Source: Dysgonomonas mossii
Lineage (GTDB): Bacteria; Bacteroidota; Bacteroidia; Bacteroidales; Dysgonomonadaceae
Assembly: GCF_004569505.1 (NCBI RefSeq)
Contig: NZ_SPPK01000006.1
Location: 62,001-126,000 of the forward strand
DNA length: 64,000 nucleotides
Reading direction: 5' to 3'
The notes beneath the pieces are model-generated. The model searched no databases, was not told where the DNA came from, and saw only the letters and a list, made by a program, of their open reading frames with translations. How positions within the stretch are numbered: position 1 is the first letter of the stretch; each line of letters begins with the position of its first letter. Shown one piece after another: positions 16,708 to 25,384 of the stretch. A program made the position numbers and the translations under genes.

Positions 16708-17886
16708 ATGGCAGAATCAAATTTCATAGATTACGTCAAGATATACTGCCGATCGGGTAAAGGTGGTAGAGGTTCAACCCATTTCCGCAGGGAAAAGTAT
16801 ATACCGAAAGGTGGCCCTGACGGAGGTGACGGAGGTGACGGAGGTGATATTATTCTCCGAGCCAACCGAAACATGTGGACACTGCTCCACCTGAAATACC
16901 AACGACATGTCCTTGCAGGACATGGAGAAAGCGGATCGGGCAGATTGAGTACAGGTAAAAGTGGTGATTCTAAAATCATAGATGTTCCTTGCGGAACAGT
17001 AGCCTATGATGCCGAAACAGGAGAATATCTTTGCGACGTTACTGAAGACGGAAAAGAGGTAGTTCTATTGAAAGGAGGAAGAGGGGGAAAAGGAAACAAC
17101 CACTTCAAAACCTCAACAAATCAGGCTCCCCGCTATGCACAGCCCGGCGAACCATTTCAAGAGCGCAGGGTCATACTGGAACTAAAAGTTCTTGCCGATG
17201 TAGGGCTCGTAGGATTTCCGAATGCCGGAAAATCAACACTTCTATCAGTCGTTAGTGCAGCAAAACCCAAAATAGCAAATTATCCGTTTACTACCCTTGA
17301 ACCTAAAATCGGCATTGTAAGTTATCGTGATTACAAATCATTTGTAATGGCTGACATACCGGGTATTATAGAAGGTGCAAGCGAAGGGAAAGGACTCGGA
17401 TTGCGTTTCCTACGACATATTGAGCGTAACTCGCTTTTACTGTTTATGGTACCTGCCGATGCTGATGATATCCATCAAGAATACAGAGTTTTATTGAATG
17501 AATTGGCTCAGTACAATCCCGAATTGTTAGATAAGCGAAGAATATTAGCGATCTCGAAAGCCGATATGCTCGACGATGAACTAATGGAGGCTCTGGAAGC
17601 TGATCTACCCGAAATACCGCATATATTTATTTCATCCATTACAGGGTATAATATTACAGCCCTAAAAGATATGCTATGGCGTGAACTAAATGCAGACGGA
17701 GAATACAAAAAATCGTTTGAAAGCATCACCCATCGCAACCTCGACATAAAAGTTGTGGAATTCGATGATGATGACGAATCTATCCCTGAAGATGACTACG
17801 AGGAAGAAGACTGGGATGAGGAAGAAAATGAAGATTTCGATCCGGATTTTTATTACGGAGAAGATACTGAAGAAGAAAATAAATAA
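16708..17886 (+). CDS. obgE: GTPase Obg
   Basis: 392 aa. Ribosome-associated GTPase in 50S assembly and stress control. Obg glycine-rich domain (1-160; three copies of a 9-bp repeat encode GDGGDGGD near residue 45), G1 [13 protein letters not shown]3 [20 protein letters not shown] and G4 SKAD. The C-terminus is very acidic (about 350-392, rich in Asp/Glu) instead of the OCT domain seen in Firmicutes. A terminator follows at once. Confidence 0.96.
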   Translation: MAESNFIDYVKIYCRSGKGGRGSTHFRREKYIPKGGPDGGDGGDGGDIILRANRNMWTLLHLKYQRHVLAGHGESGSGRLSTGKSGDSKIIDVPCGTVAYDAETGEYLCDVTEDGKEVVLLKGGRGGKGNNHFKTSTNQAPRYAQPGEPFQERRVILELKVLADVGLVGFPNAGKSTLLSVVSAAKPKIANYPFTTLEPKIGIVSYRDYKSFVMADIPGIIEGASEGKGLGLRFLRHIERNSLLLFMVPADADDIHQEYRVLLNELAQYNPELLDKRRILAISKADMLDDELMEALEADLPEIPHIFISSITGYNITALKDMLWRELNADGEYKKSFESITHRNLDIKVVEFDDDDESIPEDDYEEEDWDEEENEDFDPDFYYGEDTEEENK

Positions 17887-17893
17887 GACAAGC

Positions 17894-17930
17894 AAATGCC
17901 CTTTATCAACAGAGATCGAGGGCATTTCTT
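17894..17930 (+). terminator. Terminator after obgE
   Basis: AAATGCCCT / AGGGCATTT 9-bp perfect stem, 16-nt loop, then CTT. Moderate strength. Confidence 0.65.
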
Positions 17931-17942
17931 AAAATTAGGAAT

Positions 17943-18752
17943 ATGGATACAATTCGAAGCAACAGACTGAATCTACTTACATTTCCCTCTTTTCCAACAA
18001 AGAGCGTATCAGTTTTCACAACTACCATCCAAGGAGGAATTAGCACAGGAGCATACGCTTCTCTAAACCTTAGTCCTTATTCGGGAGATGATGCAGATTG
18101 TGTCAGTGAAAATCAGGAACTTCTTGCTGATGAAATAAATGTATCCATAGAAAACCTATACATTCCCTATCAGACTCATAACGATCAGATACGAATCATT
18201 GATAATGACTTTCTGAACAAAAGTGATTTGGAAAAAGCAAAATATCTGAATGGCATTGATGCTTTAATCACCAATCAGAAAGATATTTGCATAGGAGTTA
18301 CGACTGCCGATTGTGTGCCCATTCTTATATTTGATCCTGCACAACATGTGCTTGCTGCAATACATGCCGGATGGAAAGGTACTGTAGCCCGAATCGCAGA
18401 GAAAACAATAGAAAAGATGACAGAGCATTTCGACAGCAAACCTCAAGATCTAGTGGCAGGAATAGGCCCTTGCATCTCACAGAAACACTTTGAAGTAGGA
18501 GATGAAGTTGTGGATGCTTTTATTCAGACAGGATTTTCCATCACTGATATAGCATATCGCAATACTGAGAGCGGAAAAATGCACATAAATCTTGAATTGG
18601 CAAATAAATTACTGTTAATTGAAGCCGGCATCGACAACAAGAATATAGAAGTTGCGAACTTATGTACTTATTCTCATCCCGAACTTTTCTTCTCTGCCCG
18701 AAGACAAACAATCAATTCGGGGCGGATATTAACAGGAGGTGTATTAAAGTAA
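17943..18752 (+). CDS. pgeF: Laccase-domain purine nucleosidase-type protein PgeF (YfiH)
   Basis: 269 aa. YfiH/DUF152 family of multicopper-oxidase-fold proteins, now known as purine nucleoside phosphorylase or peptidoglycan-editing factor. Zinc/active-site residues are seen in YQTHND (His), TTADCVPILIF (Cys) and AAIHAGWKGTVARIA (His), plus GIGPCISQKHFEVGDEV. Starts 13 bp after the obgE terminator with no clear promoter of its own, so read-through from obgE is likely. Confidence 0.92.
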   Translation: MDTIRSNRLNLLTFPSFPTKSVSVFTTTIQGGISTGAYASLNLSPYSGDDADCVSENQELLADEINVSIENLYIPYQTHNDQIRIIDNDFLNKSDLEKAKYLNGIDALITNQKDICIGVTTADCVPILIFDPAQHVLAAIHAGWKGTVARIAEKTIEKMTEHFDSKPQDLVAGIGPCISQKHFEVGDEVVDAFIQTGFSITDIAYRNTESGKMHINLELANKLLLIEAGIDNKNIEVANLCTYSHPELFFSARRQTINSGRILTGGVLK

Positions 18753-18760
18753 TAATTTTG

Positions 18761-18768
18761 TACTTTTG
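18761..18768 (+). promoter_or_regulatory. -7 promoter box for the agmatine genes
   Basis: TACTTTTG, perfect TAnnTTTG, 33 bp before ATG 18802. The alternative in-frame ATG at 18766 lies in the box. Confidence 0.6.
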
Positions 18769-18801
18769 TGCAGCAAACAAACAATAAAAAGACCGTTGAT
18801 A

Positions 18802-19836
18802 ATGAATCATATATTTTTTCCACCCGAATGGTATCCGCAAAGTGCAATCCAATTAACATGGCCTCATCCTGATACCGATTGGGATTATATGCTCGAAGAA
18901 GTTACTGCATGCTATGTGAATATAGCAGTAGAAATACTGAAAAGGCAAAAATTAATTGTTGTTTGTCACAATGCAGAAACCGTGAAATATGAGTTGAAAG
19001 AGCATAAAGACTTATTCCCAAACCTCACATTGGTAGAATTGCCAACCAATGATACATGGGCACGTGATCACAGCGGGATATCTGTTATCAATAATGGGAA
19101 AAAACAAGTGTATGATTTCACATTCAATGGATGGGGATTAAAGTTTGCATCGAACTACGACAATCAAATAAGCAGAGGCTTGTTCAAAAACGGTATATTT
19201 AAAAGTGATGTAGAGTTAATCAACAAGAAGGATTTTGCCCTCGAAGGAGGCGCATTGGAATCGGACGGAAAAGGCACACTTTTGACTACATCCGAATGCT
19301 TGCTTTCTGCGAACAGAAATTCCTTCATGTCGAAAAATGAAATAGAAAAGTATCTAAAAGAAGTCTTCGGACTAAATAAAATATTATGGTTGAATCATGG
19401 TTACCTAAGTGGAGATGATACTGATAGCCATATAGACACATTGGCTCGTTATTGCGACGAGCACACAATTGTATATGTAAAATGTGAAAATAAAAAAGAC
19501 GAACACTATGAGGCTCTGGCTAAAATGGAGGAACAATTAAAAACCTTCACCGATTATCAAGGCAATCCATATAAGTTAATCTCGCTGCCTATGGCAAAAG
19601 CCGTATACGACGAAGACAATGAAAGGCTTCCGGCGACTTACGCCAATTTCCTTATAATGAACGATGTTGTACTACTTCCATTCTACAACGACCAGGAAAG
19701 AGATACAGAGGCCAAAGAGAAATTAGAAATAGCTTTTCCTACAAGAGAAATCATAGGAATAGATTGTTCTTCCTTGATACGTCAACATGGTTCGTTGCAC
19801 TGCATAACGATGCAATATCCCGATAATTTTGTATAA
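18802..19836 (+). CDS. aguA: Agmatine deiminase (PAD_porph family)
   Basis: 344 aa from ATG 18802. Guanidine-modifying enzyme turning agmatine into N-carbamoylputrescine and ammonia. The start gives the family N-terminus FPPEWYPQSAIQLTWPHPDT. Catalytic features: NDTWARDHSGIS, LEGGALESDG, GDDTDSHIDTLARY (His) and the nucleophile Cys334 in RQHGSLHCITMQYP. The family also holds peptidylarginine deiminases of Porphyromonas, but those carry a signal peptide that is absent here, and aguB follows two genes on. First gene of a three-gene unit. Confidence 0.95.
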   Translation: MNHIFFPPEWYPQSAIQLTWPHPDTDWDYMLEEVTACYVNIAVEILKRQKLIVVCHNAETVKYELKEHKDLFPNLTLVELPTNDTWARDHSGISVINNGKKQVYDFTFNGWGLKFASNYDNQISRGLFKNGIFKSDVELINKKDFALEGGALESDGKGTLLTTSECLLSANRNSFMSKNEIEKYLKEVFGLNKILWLNHGYLSGDDTDSHIDTLARYCDEHTIVYVKCENKKDEHYEALAKMEEQLKTFTDYQGNPYKLISLPMAKAVYDEDNERLPATYANFLIMNDVVLLPFYNDQERDTEAKEKLEIAFPTREIIGIDCSSLIRQHGSLHCITMQYPDNFV

Positions 19837-19849
19837 TACCCAAGCGTTT

Positions 19850-20074
19850 ATGAAAGATCAAAAAGCATTATTATTAAGGTGTATAAAAAATGATGTTCCG
19901 GCGATGGTATTTTCGGGAAACGACATATTATTTTTACCTTTACTTAAACAATATTATCTGGATGCCAAAAAGGGCGGGTGCACGCAAGAGTTTCTGGATG
20001 ACATTCAGTTAAGGATTGATGAGTTTGAGAAACATATACAAATGTCTCCCAATACAATTAAATTACCAGATTAG
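19850..20074 (+). CDS. Small protein between aguA and aguB, unknown function
   Basis: 74 aa from ATG 19850; an ATG at 19829 would overlap aguA by 8 bp. Soluble, helical, with MVFSGNDILFLPLLKQYY and a C-terminal acidic helix (FLDDIQLRIDEFEKHI). No signal peptide or membrane segment. 13 bp after aguA and 6 bp before aguB, so tightly in the operon. No family recognised; a role linked to polyamine synthesis is inferred only from position. Confidence 0.75.
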   Translation: MKDQKALLLRCIKNDVPAMVFSGNDILFLPLLKQYYLDAKKGGCTQEFLDDIQLRIDEFEKHIQMSPNTIKLPD

Positions 20075-20080
20075 AGGATT

Positions 20081-20956
20081 ATGAAAATAGGAATCATACA
20101 ACAGGCAAATACTCCTGATATACAGAAAAATATAGCAGGACTAAAAGATAAAATCCGTAAGGCAGCAAACGAAGGTGCACAACTTATTGTTTTGCAAGAG
20201 CTGCACAATTCGCTTTATTTCTGTCAAGTAGAGGATACAAATATTTTTGATCTGGCCGAGACAATACCGGGACCGTCTACCGACGACTTTGGGACTCTGG
20301 CTAAAGAGTTAGGAGTTGTCATTGTACTTTCCCTATTCGAACGTCGTGCTCCCGGACTGTATCACAATACAGCTGTGGTAATAGAAAAAGACGGAACTAT
20401 TGCAGGTAAATACCGCAAGATGCATATTCCTGACGATCCGGCTTATTACGAAAAATTTTATTTCACTCCTGGAGATCTTGGCTTTAAGCCGATCGAAACA
20501 TCATTAGGCAAACTTGGAGTTTTGGTATGTTGGGATCAGTGGTACCCCGAAGCTGCACGCCTGATGGCAATGGCTGGGGCAGACATTCTTATTTACCCTA
20601 CAGCTATAGGCTGGGAATCGACCGATACAGAAGACGAAAAAAGCCGCCAGCTTGGAGCTTGGGTGACCGCTCAACGAGGACACGCTGTAGCTAACGGACT
20701 GCACGTTGTATCTGTAAACCGTACAGGATACGAACCCGACCCATCAGGACAAACCAATGGGATCACTTTTTGGGGAAACAGCTTCGTTGCAGGCCCTCAA
20801 GGCGAAATTCTATGGCAGGCATCCAACGACAAAGAAGAAGTACAAATAGTAGAAATAGACATGAAGCGTTCTGAACAAGTACGACGTTGGTGGCCATTCT
20901 TCCGAGACAGACGTATAGATGCATTCGGTGATATTACAAAGCGCTTTATCGATTAA
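20081..20956 (+). CDS. aguB: N-carbamoylputrescine amidase
   Basis: 291 aa nitrilase-superfamily enzyme; hydrolyses N-carbamoylputrescine to putrescine, CO2 and ammonia. The catalytic triad is complete: Glu40 (VLQELHNSLYF), Lys113 (KYRKMHIPDDP) and Cys150 (VLVCWDQWYPEAARLMAM). The tail WWPFFRDRRIDAFGDITKRF is typical of the plant/bacterial AguB type. Completes the agmatine route begun by aguA. Confidence 0.96.
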   Translation: MKIGIIQQANTPDIQKNIAGLKDKIRKAANEGAQLIVLQELHNSLYFCQVEDTNIFDLAETIPGPSTDDFGTLAKELGVVIVLSLFERRAPGLYHNTAVVIEKDGTIAGKYRKMHIPDDPAYYEKFYFTPGDLGFKPIETSLGKLGVLVCWDQWYPEAARLMAMAGADILIYPTAIGWESTDTEDEKSRQLGAWVTAQRGHAVANGLHVVSVNRTGYEPDPSGQTNGITFWGNSFVAGPQGEILWQASNDKEEVQIVEIDMKRSEQVRRWWPFFRDRRIDAFGDITKRFID

Positions 20957-21458
20957 TGTAGGTATACATTTGTAGGCATCATATTATTCATTCATACATA
21001 TAACTTGGATAGTTATATAATACAAAGATTCTTAGTAGAGATAATAGAATAATCTTGTAGACAAACTTCTCTTTGTAATCTCAAGATAAGAATATATCTT
21101 TTCTTATAAAAGATTTCACTTCATTGAGAAATGTTTTTTAGTTCTGCAGGTTCTCCAAAACCGGCGAAACCGAGCCCATAAAAAGAGTATCTTATAAGTA
21201 TAAAATTATCTATTAAGTAGAAAGCAATAGCGAATATTATATATTGTTTTTAGTCTTTGACAAAACTAGAAACAGAAAAAAGGTAACAATTAAAAACAAT
21301 AAATAAAGTGTCACCTTTGTCACCTTTTTGACAATAAGAATCTCTTTAGATGCAACTTAAGTATTTCACAATATTTTAAATAAATCACCGTAAAGTCTAC
21401 GACTAAGGTGTAAAAACTATAAAAGGCTTTAAGCTGAATAAAAGTAAATTTGACAACA
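20957..21458. other. Long intergenic region before the MFS gene
   Basis: About 500 bp without a credible ORF. It holds a TACATTTG box at 20965-20972 right after aguB, an 8-bp perfect hairpin ATATAACT/AGTTATAT (20998-21018), the 24-bp element at 21305-21328, and TAAATTTG at 21445-21452. The last is so near ATG 21459 that a transcript from it would be almost leaderless. An unannotated small RNA is possible but unproven. Confidence 0.5.
21305..21328 (+). repeat. 24-bp element, copy 1 (upstream of MFS exporter)
   Basis: Begins AAAGTG and contains the core GTCACCTTTGTCACC, a 9-bp direct repeat GTCACCTTT. Copy 2 at 57775-57798, upstream of hlyD, matches at 23 of 24 positions. Ends 130 bp before the MFS start codon. 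Confidence 0.7.
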
Positions 21459-22652
21459 ATGCCAGAAAAAGAAAACGAATTGTTTTTATCAAAAAGCATC
21501 CTTTGGCTGATGGCAATAGGTGCAGGCCTTGTAGTAGCCAACAATTACTACAATCAGCCCCTACTGGGCGTTATAGCCAAAGAATTGGGTGAATCTGAAT
21601 CAGCAACAAGTAAGGTCGCAATGTTTACCCAGATGGGATATGCTGCTGGATTATTACTTATAATCCCACTTGGAGACATGTTTAGGCGAAAAAAGATTAT
21701 CCTTATCGATTTCTTTTTCATAATCCTGTCATTAGTCGTTTTCGCTTTAAGTAAGTCCTTAATAGTCATGCTCGCAGCAAGCTTTTGTATCGGGCTTACA
21801 TCTGTTGTTCCTCAGATATTTGTGCCCATAGCAGCCCAATTATCCCGTCCCGAAGAAAAGGGACGAAATGTAGGTATCGTTATGAGTGGATTGCTGATCG
21901 GTATTTTAGGGTCACGTGTTTTTAGCGGTGTTGTAGGAGAATATCTCGGCTGGAGAAATGTATTCCTCATTGCTGCAGGACTCATGATTATACTTGCCGT
22001 ACTCATTGCATGGATGTTACCAAATATGCAACCAACCTTTAAGGGCACTTACGGACAACTGATGGGATCTGTTATACGATATGCAAGAAGCATTCCGAGC
22101 TTACAATTAGCTTCATTAAGGGGAGCTTTGGGATTTGCCTCTTTCTCTGCATTTTGGACTACCCTCACTTTCAGACTTCAGGAAGCTCCTTACTTTCAGG
22201 GAAGCGATGTGGCCGGATCTTTGGGCTTGTTCGGAATAGCAGGCGCGCTGGCGGCTACCCTTGTAGGACAAGCATCGGGCAAAGTAAACAAAAACAAGCT
22301 TATAGCCATAGCGACCTTCATTATGATCGTTTCGTGGGGAGTGTTTGGGGTGGCCGATAGCACTTATATAGGAATCATTGTGGGTATTATTCTTTTAGAT
22401 ATGGGGCTGCAAGCAATGCATGTCACCAATCAAACAATTGTACTATCATCCCAGCCAGAAGCTGCCAATCGTTTGAATACGGTATATATGGTCTCTTATT
22501 TCATAGGAGGTTCTATCGGTACATTCGTAGGAGGTAAGGCCTGGGGAGCTTATGGATGGAATGGCGTTGTATTTACAGGAGCCTTTTTTGTAAGCTTATG
22601 TCTTGTCGTACATTTAATTATAAGCAGAAAACCAAAATTCAACGAAAAATAG
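21459..22652 (+). CDS. Major facilitator superfamily exporter
   Basis: 397 aa from ATG 21459; a TTG at 21450 overlaps a -7 box. About twelve membrane segments. N-half: VVANNYYNQPLLGVIAKELG, motif A LGDMFRRKK between TM2 and TM3, and RPEEKGRNVGIVMSGLLIG. C-half ends VFTGAFFVSLCLVVHLII. Resembles the AraJ/YgaY-like drug or sugar efflux branch. Substrate cannot be read from sequence. The 24-bp element upstream suggests shared control with the HlyD/ABC-2 export locus. Confidence 0.9.
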   Translation: MPEKENELFLSKSILWLMAIGAGLVVANNYYNQPLLGVIAKELGESESATSKVAMFTQMGYAAGLLLIIPLGDMFRRKKIILIDFFFIILSLVVFALSKSLIVMLAASFCIGLTSVVPQIFVPIAAQLSRPEEKGRNVGIVMSGLLIGILGSRVFSGVVGEYLGWRNVFLIAAGLMIILAVLIAWMLPNMQPTFKGTYGQLMGSVIRYARSIPSLQLASLRGALGFASFSAFWTTLTFRLQEAPYFQGSDVAGSLGLFGIAGALAATLVGQASGKVNKNKLIAIATFIMIVSWGVFGVADSTYIGIIVGIILLDMGLQAMHVTNQTIVLSSQPEAANRLNTVYMVSYFIGGSIGTFVGGKAWGAYGWNGVVFTGAFFVSLCLVVHLIISRKPKFNEK

Positions 22653-22678
22653 TTATCTTTACAACTATCAGAAATAAG

Positions 22679-23149
22679 ATGTTTATGAATACACCATTAC
22701 CTGAACGAATTTATAGGGAAGATCCATTGCCCAATATGGATGAGATAAGAGAGTTTATTGCACAGAAAGAAGCTGTGCAAGCCTTTGATTCGTTACTTGA
22801 CTTTCTGAATGAAAACTATAACTTCGAACAAGAGATTTCTTTTGGAGGGAAAAATTATGGGGTAATTATTCGCTACCGCAAGAATGGTAAAACACTAGTA
22901 TCCATACTTCCCGAAAAAGATGCATTCTCAGTAATCCTTATATATGGTAAGAAAGAAGTTATAACTTTTAATGCGTACAGGGAGTCCTTCAGCAATATCT
23001 TCACAACGATATTCGATCAAACACCTCAGCTACATGATGGTAAGTGGATGCTAATCAGAGTTGAGGACGGTTCTTTATTACAAGAGCTGGAACGCATGAT
23101 AATGATAAAGAAAGCGATAAAGAGGGAAAAAAGAGAAGCGACAAACTAA
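22679..23149 (+). CDS. DUF3788-family protein
   Basis: 156 aa from ATG 22679 (a second ATG is at 22685). A longer frame reaches back into the MFS gene but that part is a shadow of it. Small cytoplasmic protein with the family's GGKNYGVIIRYRKNGKTLVS and LPEKDAFSVILIYGKKE; basic C-terminus KKAIKREKREATN. Function unknown. Starts 26 bp after the MFS stop; may be cotranscribed. Confidence 0.8.
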   Translation: MFMNTPLPERIYREDPLPNMDEIREFIAQKEAVQAFDSLLDFLNENYNFEQEISFGGKNYGVIIRYRKNGKTLVSILPEKDAFSVILIYGKKEVITFNAYRESFSNIFTTIFDQTPQLHDGKWMLIRVEDGSLLQELERMIMIKKAIKREKREATN

Positions 23150-23209
23150 TTCGATAAACCTTTGTTTTTGCAAAAGGTGCATTTCTAGTTTAGTTCGATA
23201 ATCAATCTA

Positions 23210-23368
23210 TTATTTATGCGAACGTCCTAAATAATAAGATACGACAAGCGAACCAACCTGCAATCCCATTAAGAGCCAGAATGCATTTCTCCTCCTATTT
23301 TTGCGTTTAAGAGCTTTTAACTCCTGTATTTGCTTTTCATTCAATAAGTCACATTCATGATTTTCCAT
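23210..23368 (-). CDS. 52-aa single-pass membrane protein
   Basis: Read by hand: starts MENHECDLLNEKQIQELKAL, then a basic patch KRKNRRRN, then one membrane segment (about 29-48, AFWLLMGLQVGSLVVSYYLG), ending RSHK. The positive patch before the segment predicts a cytoplasmic N-terminus. It fills an otherwise empty 330-bp gap. Codon use is ordinary and no competing frame exists. No homologue recognised. Confidence 0.6.
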   Translation of the reverse strand: MENHECDLLNEKQIQELKALKRKNRRRNAFWLLMGLQVGSLVVSYYLGRSHK

Positions 23369-23482
23369 ATTATCTATTTTTTGTGTATTAACTATTTATG
23401 TAACAAAGTAAGGCGTGATTTGATCACCTATTTTTGATAATTTATAAAATTCCAACCATTCTTTATCTTCAGGCTATTCATA

Positions 23483-24709
23483 TCATTTTACCAAAAGAGC
23501 TATTGCCACGGCAGGAACAACAAACTTAACTACATTAAATATTTTTTTACTCATTGGCACCTGCTTTGTTGGAGCTATCCCCGATCCTTGATAATATGTC
23601 TCCAAATCCTGAGCAAAATTTTCATCCCAGAATTCACGGGCGGTAGAGTCGGGAAAATAAAACAGCTCTTGACAGAACCCTGACAAACGCCGATTTCGCA
23701 TCTGCTTTTTTTCTATGACACCTTTAAACTCAACATCACAAAAGTAAGTGATCTCATCCTCCTTGCCAAATTCGTCTAGGGTCTGAAAACGATAGTAAGT
23801 ATAGCAATCAGACATATAATACTTATCTCCTATCTTTTTGAAAGAGAAACGACCGACCTTTCTCTTTATTTTAACTCGGTTTCCCATATACCGCTTATAC
23901 GGCTGACTAGCCAAAACAGAGTCGATAGACTCTATCTCCATAGAAGCAATAGTCATATCATCTTTATTAATGAATATCTCACCTCGTGCCCAACCATCCT
24001 TGCCTTGGAGAGGCTCTATCTGCAAAACGATATATGAACTATCAGATGTGAAAGAACGTGTAGTTTCGTTATTCTCACTTTTGCCAAAGGTAAATAGATG
24101 TGAAGCATGGTATTCTGCCCCGTATAATTCCGAAGTAGGAGTCACTGTTCGTTGCACACGCCTTATATCAATAATATTGAGCATATAAGGGACTCTCTCC
24201 CTTTTCATATTTTTCTTCAGATCCTTATCTTTCAGTGTTGTTGCATACTTCATATATATTTCATTCTGCAATGTATCCGACTTTTTTGTCTGCTGAAAGT
24301 GCAACAAGTATCCCAGATGAAGATCGAGCAGGAGCTTCTTCTTCGTGTTTTGCATTGCTTCATCCAACAGAGCATCTGCATCTCCCGGGCTAATAACAAT
24401 GGGGTTAAGATATACAGGATTCAATTCCATCCGAACAACAGGGTTTATCAAAAGTGAACTTTTAGCAACAGATTTCACTTTGTAACCAATGCATTGGAAA
24501 TGAATAACATCTTCACTTACAGTCGGAATAGCATATCTTCCTTTAGTATCTGTATTAACATAGTCTCTCGAAGTGGCTCCATACTGTACTATCACATCCG
24601 CTATAGGTTTGTTGCTATCCTTATCGATGACTGTTCCTTGAACTAAAGTTTGTGCAAAAAGATGACTACTGATAAAGGTCAATAAGACTAGAAAAAGACA
24701 TTTTCTCAT
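23483..24709 (-). CDS. Secreted protein with CarboxypepD_reg-like domain
   Basis: 408 aa. Signal peptide MRKCLFLVLLTFISSHLFAQ, then a carboxypeptidase-regulatory-like beta-sandwich (about 21-95: QGTVIDKDSNKPIADVIVQYG, TDTKGRYAI), the module found at the N-terminus of SusC-type receptors. No plug or barrel follows; instead comes about 280 residues with many beta-strands and a final hydrophobic stretch (FNVVKFVVPAVAIALL) that may anchor it. Function unknown. Divergent from ybeY. Confidence 0.8.
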   Translation of the reverse strand: MRKCLFLVLLTFISSHLFAQTLVQGTVIDKDSNKPIADVIVQYGATSRDYVNTDTKGRYAIPTVSEDVIHFQCIGYKVKSVAKSSLLINPVVRMELNPVYLNPIVISPGDADALLDEAMQNTKKKLLLDLHLGYLLHFQQTKKSDTLQNEIYMKYATTLKDKDLKKNMKRERVPYMLNIIDIRRVQRTVTPTSELYGAEYHASHLFTFGKSENNETTRSFTSDSSYIVLQIEPLQGKDGWARGEIFINKDDMTIASMEIESIDSVLASQPYKRYMGNRVKIKRKVGRFSFKKIGDKYYMSDCYTYYRFQTLDEFGKEDEITYFCDVEFKGVIEKKQMRNRRLSGFCQELFYFPDSTAREFWDENFAQDLETYYQGSGIAPTKQVPMSKKIFNVVKFVVPAVAIALLVK

Positions 24710-24865
24710 ATAAAAGTTTTGAGTAAGTTATGCATAAATGGAACCCTATTTATAAAAACGCGATTTTCAATCGAATCATATATTTACACAGCAAACAGAC
24801 AGTAAAAAACATTTAACGAAAACAAATTCATATATTTTAGTATGGAATACAGTAAATGTACATTG

Positions 24866-24873
24866 TATTTTTG
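24866..24873 (+). promoter_or_regulatory. -7 promoter box for ybeY
   Basis: TATTTTTG, perfect TAnnTTTG, 86 bp before the ybeY start. Confidence 0.5.
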
Positions 24874-24958
24874 TACCTTTATCGCGCAGTTATTAAAATT
24901 CTATTTTTAATAGCATTTTTTAATAAATCGCTATACATAAAACTATCATACAGTTACC

Positions 24959-25378
24959 ATGTCTATACTCTATCAAGCAGAGGAAGTAAAACTTCCGTCT
25001 ATAAAGAAACGTAAAACTACAGACTGGATAAAACTGGTTGCCACATCTTATGGTAAACAGATTGGAGATATTTCATTTATTTTTTGCTCCGACAAAAAAA
25101 TACTTGAAGTAAATAACCAGTATTTGCAACACGACTATTATACTGATATTATTACATTCGACTATAGTGAAGATGATATAATATCGGGGGACATTTTTAT
25201 CAGTGTAGATACAGTCAAAAGCAACTCTGAAACGTTCGGAACGAATTACGATGAAGAGCTTAACCGTATTATAATACACGGAATACTGCATCTGTGTGGG
25301 ATCAATGACAAAGGGCCCGGAGAAAGAGAATATATGACTGAATGCGAAAACAAAGCATTAAAAATATTGGAGGCATAG
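24959..25378 (+). CDS. ybeY: Endoribonuclease YbeY
   Basis: 139 aa. Zinc-dependent RNase for 16S rRNA maturation and ribosome quality control. The metal site reads HGILHLCGINDKGPGERE: two His as usual, while the third ligand, His in E. coli (HGTLHLLGYDH), is Asp here. Also DIITFDYSEDDIISGDIFIS. Start of a probable run with the YeiH carrier 6 bp behind. Confidence 0.94.
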   Translation: MSILYQAEEVKLPSIKKRKTTDWIKLVATSYGKQIGDISFIFCSDKKILEVNNQYLQHDYYTDIITFDYSEDDIISGDIFISVDTVKSNSETFGTNYDEELNRIIIHGILHLCGINDKGPGEREYMTECENKALKILEA

Positions 25379-25384
25379 ACAATC

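Noticed and set aside
16820..16850. Three tandem copies of GGAGGTGAC
   Set aside because: They lie in the obgE reading frame and encode the glycine-rich Obg domain, so they need no separate explanation.
21125..21175. Stretch with GGTTCTCC that recalls a tRNA T-arm
   Set aside because: No acceptor stem, anticodon arm or CCA context can be built around it.
22556..22678. 41-residue N-terminal extension of the DUF3788 gene
   Set aside because: It overlaps the MFS gene, reads as a shifted copy of it, and the family begins at the later ATG.
25262..25330. Missing third histidine in YbeY as a sign of a broken gene
   Set aside because: The frame is intact and Asp can serve as metal ligand; I believe this variant is usual in Bacteroidetes.
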